A DNA stretch of 64,000 nt from Nephromyces sp. MM_2019 (taxonomy: Eukaryota; Apicomplexa; Aconoidasida; Nephromycida), in NCBI GenBank assembly GCA_015657535.1, contig JADHZB010000135.1, positions 51,282 through 115,281 on the forward strand, in the 5' to 3' direction. Shown one piece after another: positions 12,898-24,850 of the stretch. Position numbers and translations under genes: made by a program. Position 1 is the first letter of the stretch. Each line of letters begins with the position of its first letter. Below the pieces are notes generated by a model. It saw only the letters and a program-made list of their open reading frames with translations, did no database searches and was not told where the DNA came from.

Positions 12898-15800
12898 TAG
12901 TTGGCTGCTAAGCCTTGTACAATTACATACGCTGCATACCCGCAAAAGCGAAATGAGCTATAATCGGAGGCTGTATACCTGACGATGCATACTCTAGGGG
13001 CAACCTGAACCGTGGACATCACGAATTTCCAGGGAAAGCATCGCTAGCTGGAAATAACAACAATTGCTCCAAATAATACATCACTGGAAGGAGGGGAAAA
13101 ATCATGCTGCTTGAAAGATTGATGGAAGATATTTATTACGACCTGGCCAGATATCAGTTACACGTGCGTAGCGCGGTAATTGCCATCATGTTCACCGTGA
13201 ATCGCTAAAAAATTGAACGAATTACCGCCATCACAGACAAGATTTCCCTTCATCGCATATGTTCACGTTGCGCAGTGCGATGAGAGCAAGTTCACTTATA
13301 TTCTACGGAATAGAATTCACTGTACTATACTCATAAGTGCTGCATGATTATCGGTAAGTGTCTCGCTTCAGCGATAGGGATCAACATTGCCATGTTTTAA
13401 TTCCGCTCGACCGCTTACACGACCTACTTAGAGCCTACGACTTTGCTTTCGCTCCTTAGAAATTAAAATAGCTACAATCCCATGAAACGTCTACTACATC
13501 TATTGTGATGAATGATACTTCGCTTTCAGAGGATGAAAAGCTGAATCACAATGCATTTATATTGTACTCTTGCATAAATCGGACCTACATACACGAAGAT
13601 TTCCGGGTTTTCCTGCTGCAGATTCAATCTTGAACTCTTATAACTTTCACCACTCTAGTTCTAATAGAGCTCACAACCTCTTAAATTGAAACCCATAAAA
13701 CCCTCAAGTAGTTCAAATAGAAGCGGAAAAATTCATTTGGGATGCTCTCGAGTGGTGTTAACAAAAAGGCAACGTCCATACAAGGTATGCCAATCTTTTT
13801 TCCTAGGAAAGCATATGGGTGGCGGTGAGAGCTATCATTAGGTTACTATTTTCCTGGGCGAAAGTGCCTCAGAGAGCAAAAGAAAATCTCACTACATATC
13901 GCAGTATCATAATTTCATGAGAGAAGTTGCGCTCAAGCGACCTCATTTCGTCATGATCATGAAGCTCATACTTGGCTTTGTAGCTCAGATATTTCTCACT
14001 ATTTAGTGCGGAATGTAACACCTGTAACACCGTGTATCAATATCATGAATTCTGGATATGCCGCGAGCATGCACTCCCGAGCATTCTAATATTGCAAGGT
14101 GAAGCATGTCACAAGCAAGGAAGATGGTACTAACTGAAAAAGACAGCAAGTAGAATGGGCAAGGTCATCAGCTTTCAACAGTCTAGGCTTAAACCGACAG
14201 TAAATCCCGAATTCAACAACTTGTAACCAGTGCTACCACGCTGGTGACCACCATATATGCCACCGGAGCCGCCGGTGCAACGGTTTTACGAGGTGACGTG
14301 ATTTATATTCAAAGGCTAGCAGTGACCTTGAAGGAAAAGAAAGTGTGTGCCATCTGCTCACTAATGTTCTTAAAGAAGATTGCATTCCCAAGCATAGCTC
14401 ATCTTTTCCATCGCAAACTTTGCATAATACTGGGGACAGGTTATATAAGAGCATTCCGTATCCCACTAGCAGGCCCATTTCGAGTAGCACGTGGGGGAAC
14501 TTCGAACTTACGCAGGCTGTCAGCTAGTTGGCGCAAGCCAGGGTGAGCTAACGCTAGCGCAGGGAGAGGTTATACCGCTGTAATTAGTCTTTTATATATA
14601 GTCCTGTTAATAAATGCTGTGAGGTAGTAGGAACCCAGGGTAAAGAGATAATGGCCTTCGAAGAAGACACTACAACGGATTTCAACAAAGAAGTGAAAAA
14701 CACTGCCGAGTTCTCACATGCTTCAGAGGTGGGTTTGAATTGCCTCACCTCAAATGTGCCTGTGCCAAGTAAAAACCAGTTCCCTGAGGACTTAATGCAA
14801 CATGAAAACCGTACGTTTGATAAATATCAAGTAGTAGCCGCCCCTTGGAGTGTGTGGGTAGAGTGAAAATTCGGGCATGTAATTCATCACTTAAATATTA
14901 TAGTATTCACCTGGGCCTCAGGCGAAGAACAGTAATTGTCACTGTGAAGCTTGCTATAATATGGTAAATACTCTGGCGGATCACTTTTTACCTAATGAGG
15001 CCAGCCAGCGCTTCGCGGTTGCATTGCAGCCGCACCCTGCCGTGAAGTAAGCTGACCATCCATAACTACATCGTCTAAACGCGATAGTTGATATGCAGTG
15101 CCACAATCTCTACACTAGACAAATAGTCACCAAATCTGCTCGCTTTTAAGAGCCATAGAATTACCGCTGAAAAATATCGGGGATAGATGTGAAGAGCAGG
15201 GCCACAGTGCAGACAGGATTAATTCCAGCAAGTGGCAGTCCTCGAGCATGCAGCTAGGATGCTTAAGGTGACCGCAACTCGCACGATTGTACCGCTAACA
15301 CCCAAAAAAGGCTGCGATTCAGTTACACTATCATCGAGGGCACTTCAATTACAGCTTAGTAGTGGTATTATTAAAGCGACAGAACGAAATATTGACTTAA
15401 AAGTCGACAGGCCTCCATCCCTGACGCAAAGCAAGCAGAACCCTCGAAGTCACGCGTATACACAGGGGGTAGGGTCATGAAGCAGGACCAATTTAGCGCT
15501 GGGTTAGGAAAATAACGTAAAACCTCGCCCTCAGCGAGAGATTAACATATCATTACTACCAGCTTTTGATAGGCAGTAACACGAACAGTACAGCAAACAT
15601 AGAAGTAGCCCGAATAATAATGGTAAGCACAGCTATCTTCAAAACCGATGAAGGCGTTGGTCATGCCACATCTGCTGCGTTCTTAAGTATGACGAGAGAC
15701 TTACTTCTCCTTCATAGAGTAGCTTGCTGCGCATCAAATAAACTCCCCTGCTTATACTTCAGGCTCAAATCGTTATCAAATTTAACTCTTACATACGTGG

Positions 15801-18658
15801 GCTTCATTCTGGCTGAACTCAAGGGTGCATTGACGCGGTACATATGAATGACGCCACAAGTACTACCAAACTTCTCTTGGGTAAAGGAACTACGCGAGTG
15901 AAACTTATTACGATTCGCTATTACAAAGCAGGAGCTAAAAAATACCAAGGAAATATATAGTGCTTGTACAACAGGCAATACAGCGCAGTTTGGGCTTAGA
16001 TATGGAGTGGAGGGAACTTATCCATATAAATACTACACCTCCACCATTACCAGCGAGTCAATGAGCAAGTGACAATGTGCAAACATTTATGCATAGAAAA
16101 ATGCAAGCCTCACGCTGCACCGAGTTATTCTTAGCCATCAGATGGGCTGCCATAAATACACGGAAGACCACAATGCTAGCCAACGCCTAGTGGTCATAAC
16201 AGTATTCTTTACCAAAAGAGAAACCTGACATGCAACAAGCCTTCCTTCAGTGATTGGAAGCGCCCACCACCACCAAACAATATATTTACTCTCAACATTT
16301 GCTCAGCCTAAAATGAGTGGCTACGACTAGTGACATTAAATTTTCGGCCCTACTGAACCATATCCGGCAATAGTAAATATACAAAACAGTTATTCTTCTG
16401 GTACCGTATAGGGTAAAGAAATTCAAATCGCAAGAGCGTAGAAGTTACATAATTTGGAAAATTTCAAACTACTCAGTAACAGTGATAAGATATACTTTTC
16501 ATTTACGGAACTACTCCTGGGCAACACGGAAAAACACTACTCAGCCACCCCAAAGCTATAGCTTTCCTTAGTTACTACCCTGATGATACGAGGTGAATTG
16601 CTGATACCATTCCACATGAACAATTTCCTTCCACCAAAAGCGACCAAATATTTACTCAATATAATATATGCGCATGCCAGACATGAGCAAAACATCTTTA
16701 TTGGCAACCTTTTCCCCTTGCCAAACAACTAGGCAAACTCAAAAATAGCAAACAATATCGGTTACCGTTCAGCTTCAGCTTCAGAGTCATGAATATCACA
16801 AAACAAAGGAACAAGCATTACAATCAAAAATGTAACTTTTATTGTTCCTCCGTACCCAGTACTAGCGGGTTACTACAAGTTCGCAAACACCTCAGGAACA
16901 TGCAACAGTTGTAGCCGGTACACTGTCCTAGACAATGATGCCCCGAGGTTTCAAGTTACTCACGAGACATGGAACAAGATTACTGGAATAATGAATTGCA
17001 AAGGAACCAACGAAAATGTAGCAGTCAAACGATGATCGCGAGGAACAGTTTTCGCCCCGGGGGAGAATGTTTGTTCAATTGGCACAAACATAAATTGCTC
17101 CAATGCCCTCCAGCCCGGAATGCAGATATTTCATGTTTGAATTTCTTCCATGATTCACAATAAAAAAATTCTCTGTTCTGCACCCTCGTGTGATCATCAG
17201 AAACATGTAGTTCTCTAACTTCTAATCTCGATAGCAAAACAAGGTCCTTCAACAAATTAATATCTACTTTGTCGGCTGGCAATCTATACGTATAACACAA
17301 AGAATTGTGGAAGTATAGCATGAAATTTTAAGGACGAAAAAGGCAGTAAGCCTGCTAGTGACCAAAATTTTAGCAGCTCTATTTCATACATTAGACTTAA
17401 AAAAACCTAGAAATAGAAACTGCAAAGCGCAACTGAATCAGTACTACTACAATCCAGCCATAATAACTACAGCTGCACTTCAGCTGTAACTAAATTTGTG
17501 CAACAGCACACATGTGACCGAGGAAGTTAAAAACAATGCTAGTACTTTCATCAGTTACTTAGCATTCTCTACCAGCAACAATATATACCCTCATTAATCG
17601 AAAAATAAAATTCTCACGTAACCAACAAAATAAAAATTGCTTGTGGCCTAAAACCTTAGATATTGGCAACGATTTATCGCCCAACTTAGCAATGTCACAG
17701 GCAAATATATGCAAAATTACGTACCATTAAGCACGAAATGTTCAGAACGGCATTTTAAAACTGAGCTTAGAAGTAAAAATAAAAACAAGCCGGAAACTGC
17801 CGCACAAAACACTTTAGAGAACAAGCTTCGGCGGGGCAGCAGCGATTGTGCGCAATTCTAACCATAAGAACCATCTAGCAAGACAATTACGTCACATATC
17901 TACAGTAAACTTTCAACATCAGTCATAGGTAGGAAGATATATCCAGAGATACTAATGTCCCATCACGCGAAAGACTTAGATAATCTCACAACGCTAGCAA
18001 CGTAGGCACAGGAACAAGTTAGTATACTATCTCAATACCAATGGCAATGCATTAAAATATCTCATTAGCATTAAGCCTCATTAAAACCTTCCCGAGCTCT
18101 TCATTCAAATACAACACACCCTCCAAGGAATTCTCAAGAAGACATTCTTCCGCTTCCGGTACATATGCTCAACCCAAGCACTCCCCTTACCCACAAACAC
18201 AAAAAGTTGTGTACTATTATTGAAAGCAGACGTGTGCACAGAGAGACATTTAAATAACAAAATAAAAAAGCAATTGTTAGCAAGAAAGAAATAAAGGAAA
18301 AAAAAATCGCCGACAATCCTGCACATAAATGCGTGTAGTACGCCAAATGAAAAAAGCCATGCGAAAAGATATCGAAAGCTCCAAATATTACACTAAACTT
18401 CCTTTCGCCAGAGTCTTCGCACTTTTCTCGCTGAGGTGATTAAGGCGAAATACCAACTTAATTTACTAGTAAAAGATCCCAAAATAAACAAAACTACATA
18501 CATGTCATCAAAATGCATAGAAACACCTACCCTCTACCAACTTATACGTCAAGATCCGCTTCAATACAGCATCTTAAAAATACAAAAGAATGAAATGCCA
18601 AAAAATTTGCACCGCTAAAACTTGCAACTATTCCCATGCTGGAGTACAACAAATTTAA
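12898..18658. other. Intergenic region with an unresolved coding-like patch near 14651-15620
   Basis: Mostly featureless AT-rich DNA. Between 14651 and about 15620 on the plus strand are pieces that look exonic. An ATG-initiated frame at 14651 reaches a possible GAG|GTGGGT donor after 26 codons. A frame after ATTCCAG, running about 15228-15480, has 80-odd codons. A short frame after TTTTGATAG at 15577 ends in a strong ATG|GTAAGC donor near 15620. I could not join them into one convincing model or recognise a protein. The right part (16500-18658) should include the 3' untranslated region of the eIF4G-like gene. Confidence 0.3.
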
Positions 18659-21600
18659 TTAAGCGGATTGCTTGTCCTCCTTACTACCGAAACGAATCCT
18701 TTGCTCATTCATATACTCAGCATAATGAGCGCTCTGAAAGTGACAAAAGAAACGAGTAAATTTACAATCTTAATATGATAATTCTCATGTTGAACTTGCA
18801 TAGCCGACAAGACAAGCAACTCCCAGTACTTAATCAAATTCCCCCAAGAGTAAGCAAACCAAACATTTGCGAGTCATTATGGAAACATGCACAAGCCCTC
18901 GCAGCATACATAGACAATACATAGAAAAGTTGGAAATCAATACTCATATGAGCTTTACAAGGTACCAGGGAAACAAGAGAACATACCACACATAAGAAAT
19001 GATACAAAAGAAGAGAAAAGTTGTATTCCTATTTTTCAAAGAAAATTTTTTTAATTTTGATTGTTTAATCAACAGGGTAACGCACCTACCGATTCGCAAT
19101 TATTGCGTTTTCCAACAACCACAACCTTTCCATACTGTGCCGCTATGGTGGAACCTCCAGCAGCCTGTTCATTCTCCAGCTGTACGCAAGGCCATATACA
19201 TGTGCTGGCAATATATAACTCTAGGTAAAAATAAGCAGGAACACACAAAAACAAAAGAATAACCCAAATTATAAACACAAAAAAAAATCTCAAATACGCA
19301 AAAACTATCAGCGTACCTGCACATGTAAATCTTTCAAGGCCTTCGCCTGCTCTCTGTGGACCTTCTTGTGCCACTTGCTCTTGCGTAAGTCCAGGACATC
19401 CTGAAGGTAACATGAAAAAGAGGACCACAATACAGTCAATTGAATAAGCGAAAAACAATGGAAAAAATTTTTTTCGGATGCAATTACCTATAGTAAATCA
19501 ACTCAACCCTAAAATCAGGTAAAATTACACAGAACAACTTTAAAGAGATGATTGTGATGTATTCTCATGACAATGGGCATATTAAACAGCATTTGCCAAG
19601 TATTGACACCTGTAACATACCCCACACCGAAAAATGATAAAAAAAAATCACCACTAAACGCAAGTAGATGGTAACAGATGAAGACACACCATTACCCAAA
19701 GTTTTTTGAGTGCAATAAGGCCATTTTACCTGAATAACGCACTTCAGTCGCCTAGAATACCAATCCTTATACTGTAATTCACTGAGTCTCCCAAACCAGA
19801 AGTCCAACACTCTCTTATGAGCGCTAGTCTCAATAAAGTATCCTGAAACAGATATAAACCGCAGGTGGCCATCATTACAACTCATAAATTAGCCCGTGAA
19901 AATACAAAAACATCCTCATAAAAAACTCCTTTTAATACTCTAATTTCTCGAGAAAAAAGCTTCTTCTAATCCTTTTTTAATCGTTTTGCAAACATCAAAA
20001 TGTACCTTTGAAGGCATGCAAAAAAATGGCTGAAACTTCATCAGTGTTTTACACGAAATCACAAACAATCAAATTCATAGCTTGCAAGCTGAAAAATAGA
20101 GCTACCTGCGGTGTTAATGAGCTGCAGGAAGCACTCGATATAATGCTCATCAGGCTTGGTTTTATTGACGACAAGATCGACTACAACCATTTGAACTACA
20201 TTAAATGAAAGTAGATCTCTCTGAAAGAGTTCCGCTATCAGTTTGACCACACCCAAGATGTGATTCTTCTTCTTCTTGACACGAAATTCAATTTCAGAAG
20301 CATCCAATCCCTCGGCTTCCTCGGGGGAAAGTTCTAAAGTACGCGGGATTCTGTGAAACACACAGTGAAAACCAGCAAATAAGGAAAAGGAGAATAAGCT
20401 ACTCCTTCTACAAGATATGAACACATAATCATAACACACAAAGTCTTGCAGAGAAAAACCCGTAAAAAAATATTCACAACACGAAAACTAATTCTCTTCA
20501 ATAAAAACACACTGTGAACAAAAGATTCCAGTGAAGGGTATCAGTAAAAAACATGAAAAATCTACATTTTAGCCAATTACTGTATTGATTTACAACTTGA
20601 ATTTAAAAGGTATGTCGTCTTGAGAACTCTTTTTATCGCATCTTTCACCATAAAGTAAAGAGCATTCATAAGGGTTGCAATAACATATTGCAATTCACAT
20701 GTGGTGCTTTTCATGCGTAAAAAGCACACGATTTACTTCATTAAATTAAACATCAGAGCAGAAATCCTCATGCACCGCCAAGAAAAAAAAGACGAATCGC
20801 ACCTTTGATATTCAGCTTCAATTTTTGATATCAAGCAGCTACGGAATACGCGACTACCCCCGGCAATACTAGGACATCTCCAGTAAAGGACTTCGCACAG
20901 ATCAGCGTACATTTCAGACCAATCCGGTTCTAAAACAGCCTTGTCAATTAAAATGCCAACTACCCCCATAATTTGCTCCTCGTTACGAACAGTTTCTTCA
21001 AGATTCGATAGCTTTTCAGCGATTACTGGAAATTTTTCGATAGTCAACTTGTTCAGAAAGGACTTGATCTGCAAGGAGGAGAAGTATTATCATTATTAGT
21101 AACTCTATGGTGCATAAAATGTGTGTTGATCTAGAGAGAGAGAGGGTTCAGAGAGAGATAGAGCTACAGAGAGAGCTACAGGGAGAGAGATATACAGAGA
21201 GAGGGATGAAAGGGAGAGAGAAAGATATATATATATATATACAAATAGAGATGGTTGAGAGAGACAAAACTTATAGAAAAAGTAGAAGCAAGCAAAAAGA
21301 GTATTACCCAAGAGAGAACCAAAACAAAATTCTCACTGAAAGTTAGCCCCAGAAGTACATGAGCTGTTCCAAAAAGATATAAGCAAGCACAAAAATGAAG
21401 ATGCATATAGTCTCAACTAATCATTCACTTTGTGAAATACCCAGGAAAATTCCAAAAAAAGCTACGAAGAAGATATTTCCATGCACATGCAACAAAGGAC
21501 AGTCAAGATATCTAACTTACAAAGATACCGTGCAGAAAAATGAAAAGAAAAAGCGCCACATTAATGAGAAAAAATGCCCAGCACACCTCATATCGTGTGC

Positions 21601-24600
21601 CGTAATCGTGTGAGCTAAGAAAAAGTTAATACATTGCTAGCAAAATAAACGAAGCAACTTCGACTAAAAAAGTTGAAGCTACAGACGTACCTGCCGATCG
21701 GGAATTGTACTGCAGTCGGCCCCTCTTCCTGGGCGCCAAACCCCCTTTTTTACTGGACTAGGTTGACTAGCCTCCGCTGGTGACACAGTAGCATCTACTG
21801 CCTCCTTAGAAACCTCATCGTGTGTGTGGGTAGCTGAAGTAGAAGCTGTCTCCTTAGCAGCTGAAATCAGTTTTTTGTCACCCGCTTCAGCTGCTGTCTC
21901 TGCATTCACTTGTGCTGCCTTTATAACCGCCTTCGGAGTATCACCAGCATTAAGATCCGAAGTCTCTAACTTCGAAGCAGCTCCCTTCGAGTTAGTAGTT
22001 CCTAAATCGGGCTTCGCGTTTCTAATCCAAGAAAAACATACGTTTAAAAAAAGTAAAGGATAAGACGTAGCCCTCTTAGAGCAAAAAAAAGCATAAAATT
22101 CAATCCAAATATACAGAGCTTATCAATAGTATAGCCCGATGAGATAGCTACGAAACTAGAAAAAAAAAGTAGGGCCTCAGTTACGGAGGCTAATCACAGA
22201 GTGAGGGACCGTTAATCGATATATGATAAAGTATTAACTTGCATGAAGCACACCTTATCTAGAAAAGCAGTGAAATTATCCATGAACGCAGACCCAAATA
22301 AATCAAAAGGTAAACAGCATATATTTTAAATTAACTGAATAGCATCAAGAACATATCATAAGAGCATCTTTCACGAATACACTTAATAAACGAATGCACC
22401 AAGCTTCACTTTCAATTATAAAACTTCATTCCAACCTCTGAGAAGACTTATTTGAAACAGGGGATTGGCTGCCCAGACCACCAGTAACTTCAGCCCCATG
22501 AGATTCAGCAGCAGCTGCTGCTTCCCTTGCCTCTGCTGAGGAATTCCGCAAATTCCTCTCTCTCTGGAGCTGAGCAATATCAATTGTGGACACGCCACCA
22601 CCAAATCCATCATCATCCCAATCGTCTTCCACCTTAATTTTCGTCTCAGGTACTGCAGATTTGGTTCCAATGGTAACTCCCCCAAAAGCATCATAACTCT
22701 TCTCTGACAAGTATCCAGTAGTAGAAGGAAAATTTCCAGATCCGCTTGGTGACACAGGAGAAGAGGAAGAACCCATTACAGGTGCTCCCGGCCTGATAGA
22801 AGAATCAAAATTCATGCCTCCACCCCCACCAGTATTCCGGCTGGAAAGCCCCAACTCCGATACTTGGTGATATGACTGGGGGGAACGGAATTCATTTTGT
22901 TGGCCTACGGAATAGCTCGATGATGGAGAGACTCCTTGCGCTGGGCTGTGGTCTCGCAGCGTCCTATGGCCTTCATAAGATAGTATGGACGATGGTGAAC
23001 CCTGCTGCTGAATGGCATTAGAGTTATGGTTAAAAGTAGACCTTCTAGTTAGATTGTTAGCCTGAGATGATTCAGCACTGCCTTCAACCGGCATGTTGGG
23101 GTTGTGACTATACGAGTTTTGGTTATACATCCCGGGATGATTACCATACGATAGAGTTCCGCTAGAGGGCTGTTGTCGACCCATCCCCATACCTGTAGCA
23201 TGCGGCCTTCCATTCGCTCGTTGACCCAGAGACATCCCAGAGGAACCACCTAGATTACCCCCTGGCAAGTTAGGGGGGGGTGGAGGGGGGATACAAATGG
23301 AGTTATCTATCCTCATCACTCTGCCAGAGTTCGCCATATTGGTACCTCGGTTAGAATGCATACTAGTGATCAAAGGGGTTTTAACAGTTCCAGCAACAAC
23401 TCCAGCAGGGGTATGTAAATTTCCACTACCGGAGCCGGGGCCACTTGAGCCTGCAGGGTATCCCGGCGTGGAGCCAACATCCATAGCCGCATTGTTATGC
23501 TGATGCGGAGGAGAGTTTGCAAGAACATTCAACCCGCTTTCTTGATACATTCCATTTCTTGCTCCGGTTCCCGGAAGTAAAGGCCTTGAAGCCACTCCTC
23601 CCGGCGAACTGTTACTACTGGAAAAATTCCCTCCACCCATCCCAGCCACTCCTCGAGAAGACTGGTTATCATTTGACCGCCATTGTGTCGTCATAGCCAT
23701 CTCAGAGTCCCTTGACTGCCCATATCTATCCATTCTAGCTGATCCGGGACGGCTGTAATTGAACTTCGATTGCATATTAGAATCCCTCAAGTTTCGACGG
23801 CCAGAGGCTGAATTTTCGTTGCGAAAGCTGGAAAAATTTGTTTCCCAATCAGAACCAGGTGAAGTCTTCGTAAACCAAGATTTGTTGCCTCTGGACTCTG
23901 CATGAGAAATAAGATTTAAGAGATTGTTTGGCGCTGCGTATATCCAATTGACAAAGTAGGGCAGGAGAAAAAGGCTTCTCAAGCATCTACGGGCATAATT
24001 CAACAAACTGCATGGAGTGCCAAAGAACACAAACCAGGAAAAAATTGAAAACTACCAAACTTCAACGAAAAATTTACCAGAAACTTCCCAACCGGTAGTT
24101 ACACTACTGTCCCAAAGGTTATCTCGGTAGCCATAGCCAGGCCCGTGATTTGAATGGTAAGAGTGCTCAACCTGAATAAAATGTCGCAGACAAAATAACA
24201 AAAGGTTCAATTCAAAATACAGAAAAGACTGAATGCAAAAATTCAGATTTGTAATAACAAAGCAGAATACTCTGGAAGCATATCGCTGATATGTTCGCAT
24301 TTATAGTTGACAAAGTGCAAACCAACGTGAAATCGCATACAAAAAAATACAGACACTTACAACATTCTGCTTCTCACGGAGGAAACTTGGGCTGTCTTTC
24401 GCTTGGTCCACCGAAGGGTAAGCGTGAGTCCCCAATTCGTCACTGCAAATGATAATGGCAGCTGTTTATTTCAAAAAATTTAACCTTTCAAACCCTAAAT
24501 CAGACATCCCGAAAAAGTAACAGACTCTTCTTGTGCAACTCTTCAAGAACTTAAGAAAATTTCAAATGCAAACTAACCCTCTGCTAGTGCGGGCTTCACT

Positions 24601-24850
24601 GGAAATGTTCCCCCTGAAGCTGTGTGATCGACTAGCTTGCTGTAAGTTATCCTAAAAACAAATTAAAGCAGGGCAAACCCAAAAATTGCAAAAAAGATTT
24701 CAACAGTTTCGCCTCAAAGCCAACATAGCACAACGAAAAGCAAAGCGCAATTCCTAACATGAACGAAAGCATTTTTTCACCTACGTTGAACTGCTCGTCC
24801 GAGACCGAACCGGGAGTCTCGCGCTGCTCAGCTTCAAAGCCACTGTTCAT
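18659..24850 (-). CDS. eIF4G-like translation initiation scaffold (MIF4G domain), 12 exons, about 993 aa
   Basis: eIF4G is the scaffold of the eIF4F cap-binding complex; its MIF4G HEAT domain binds the helicase eIF4A. Exons in order: 24850-24785, 24651-24578, 24442-24361, 24171-24078, 23897-22436, 22021-21691, 21068-20803, 20350-20106, 19842-19730, 19400-19317, 19179-19090, 18733-18659. All are GT-AG and total 994 codons. Residues 1 to about 700 are low-complexity (Ser, Gly, Asn, Pro), with a PPPPPP run and an acidic EDDWDDDGFGGG stretch. The MIF4G domain spans about 704-905: it opens with IKSFLNKLTIEKF, has the family signature DWSEMYADLCEVL near 750-762, and continues through IAELFQRDLL and IQDVLDLRKSKW, a hallmark of eIF4G. 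A tail of about 90 residues follows. I see no canonical eIF4E-binding motif (YxxxxL-hydrophobic) and no MA3 domain, so it resembles short or iso4G-type forms. The start is the first ATG of the frame. Confidence 0.92.
21125..21241. repeat. GA-rich microsatellite ending in (AT)n, inside an eIF4G-like intron
   Basis: An imperfect GAGAGA-rich tract of about 100 bases followed by a run of AT dinucleotides near 21226-21240. It lies in the intron between exons 6 and 7 of the minus-strand eIF4G-like gene, so the transcript carries a CT-rich tract upstream of the exon 7 acceptor at 21069. Confidence 0.85.

Noticed and set aside
17025..17321. 98-codon minus-strand ORF downstream of the eIF4G-like stop
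   Set aside because: A hydrophilic stretch looks mildly coding-like, but the eIF4G-like frame already ends properly at 18659 and no start or acceptor supports a separate gene.
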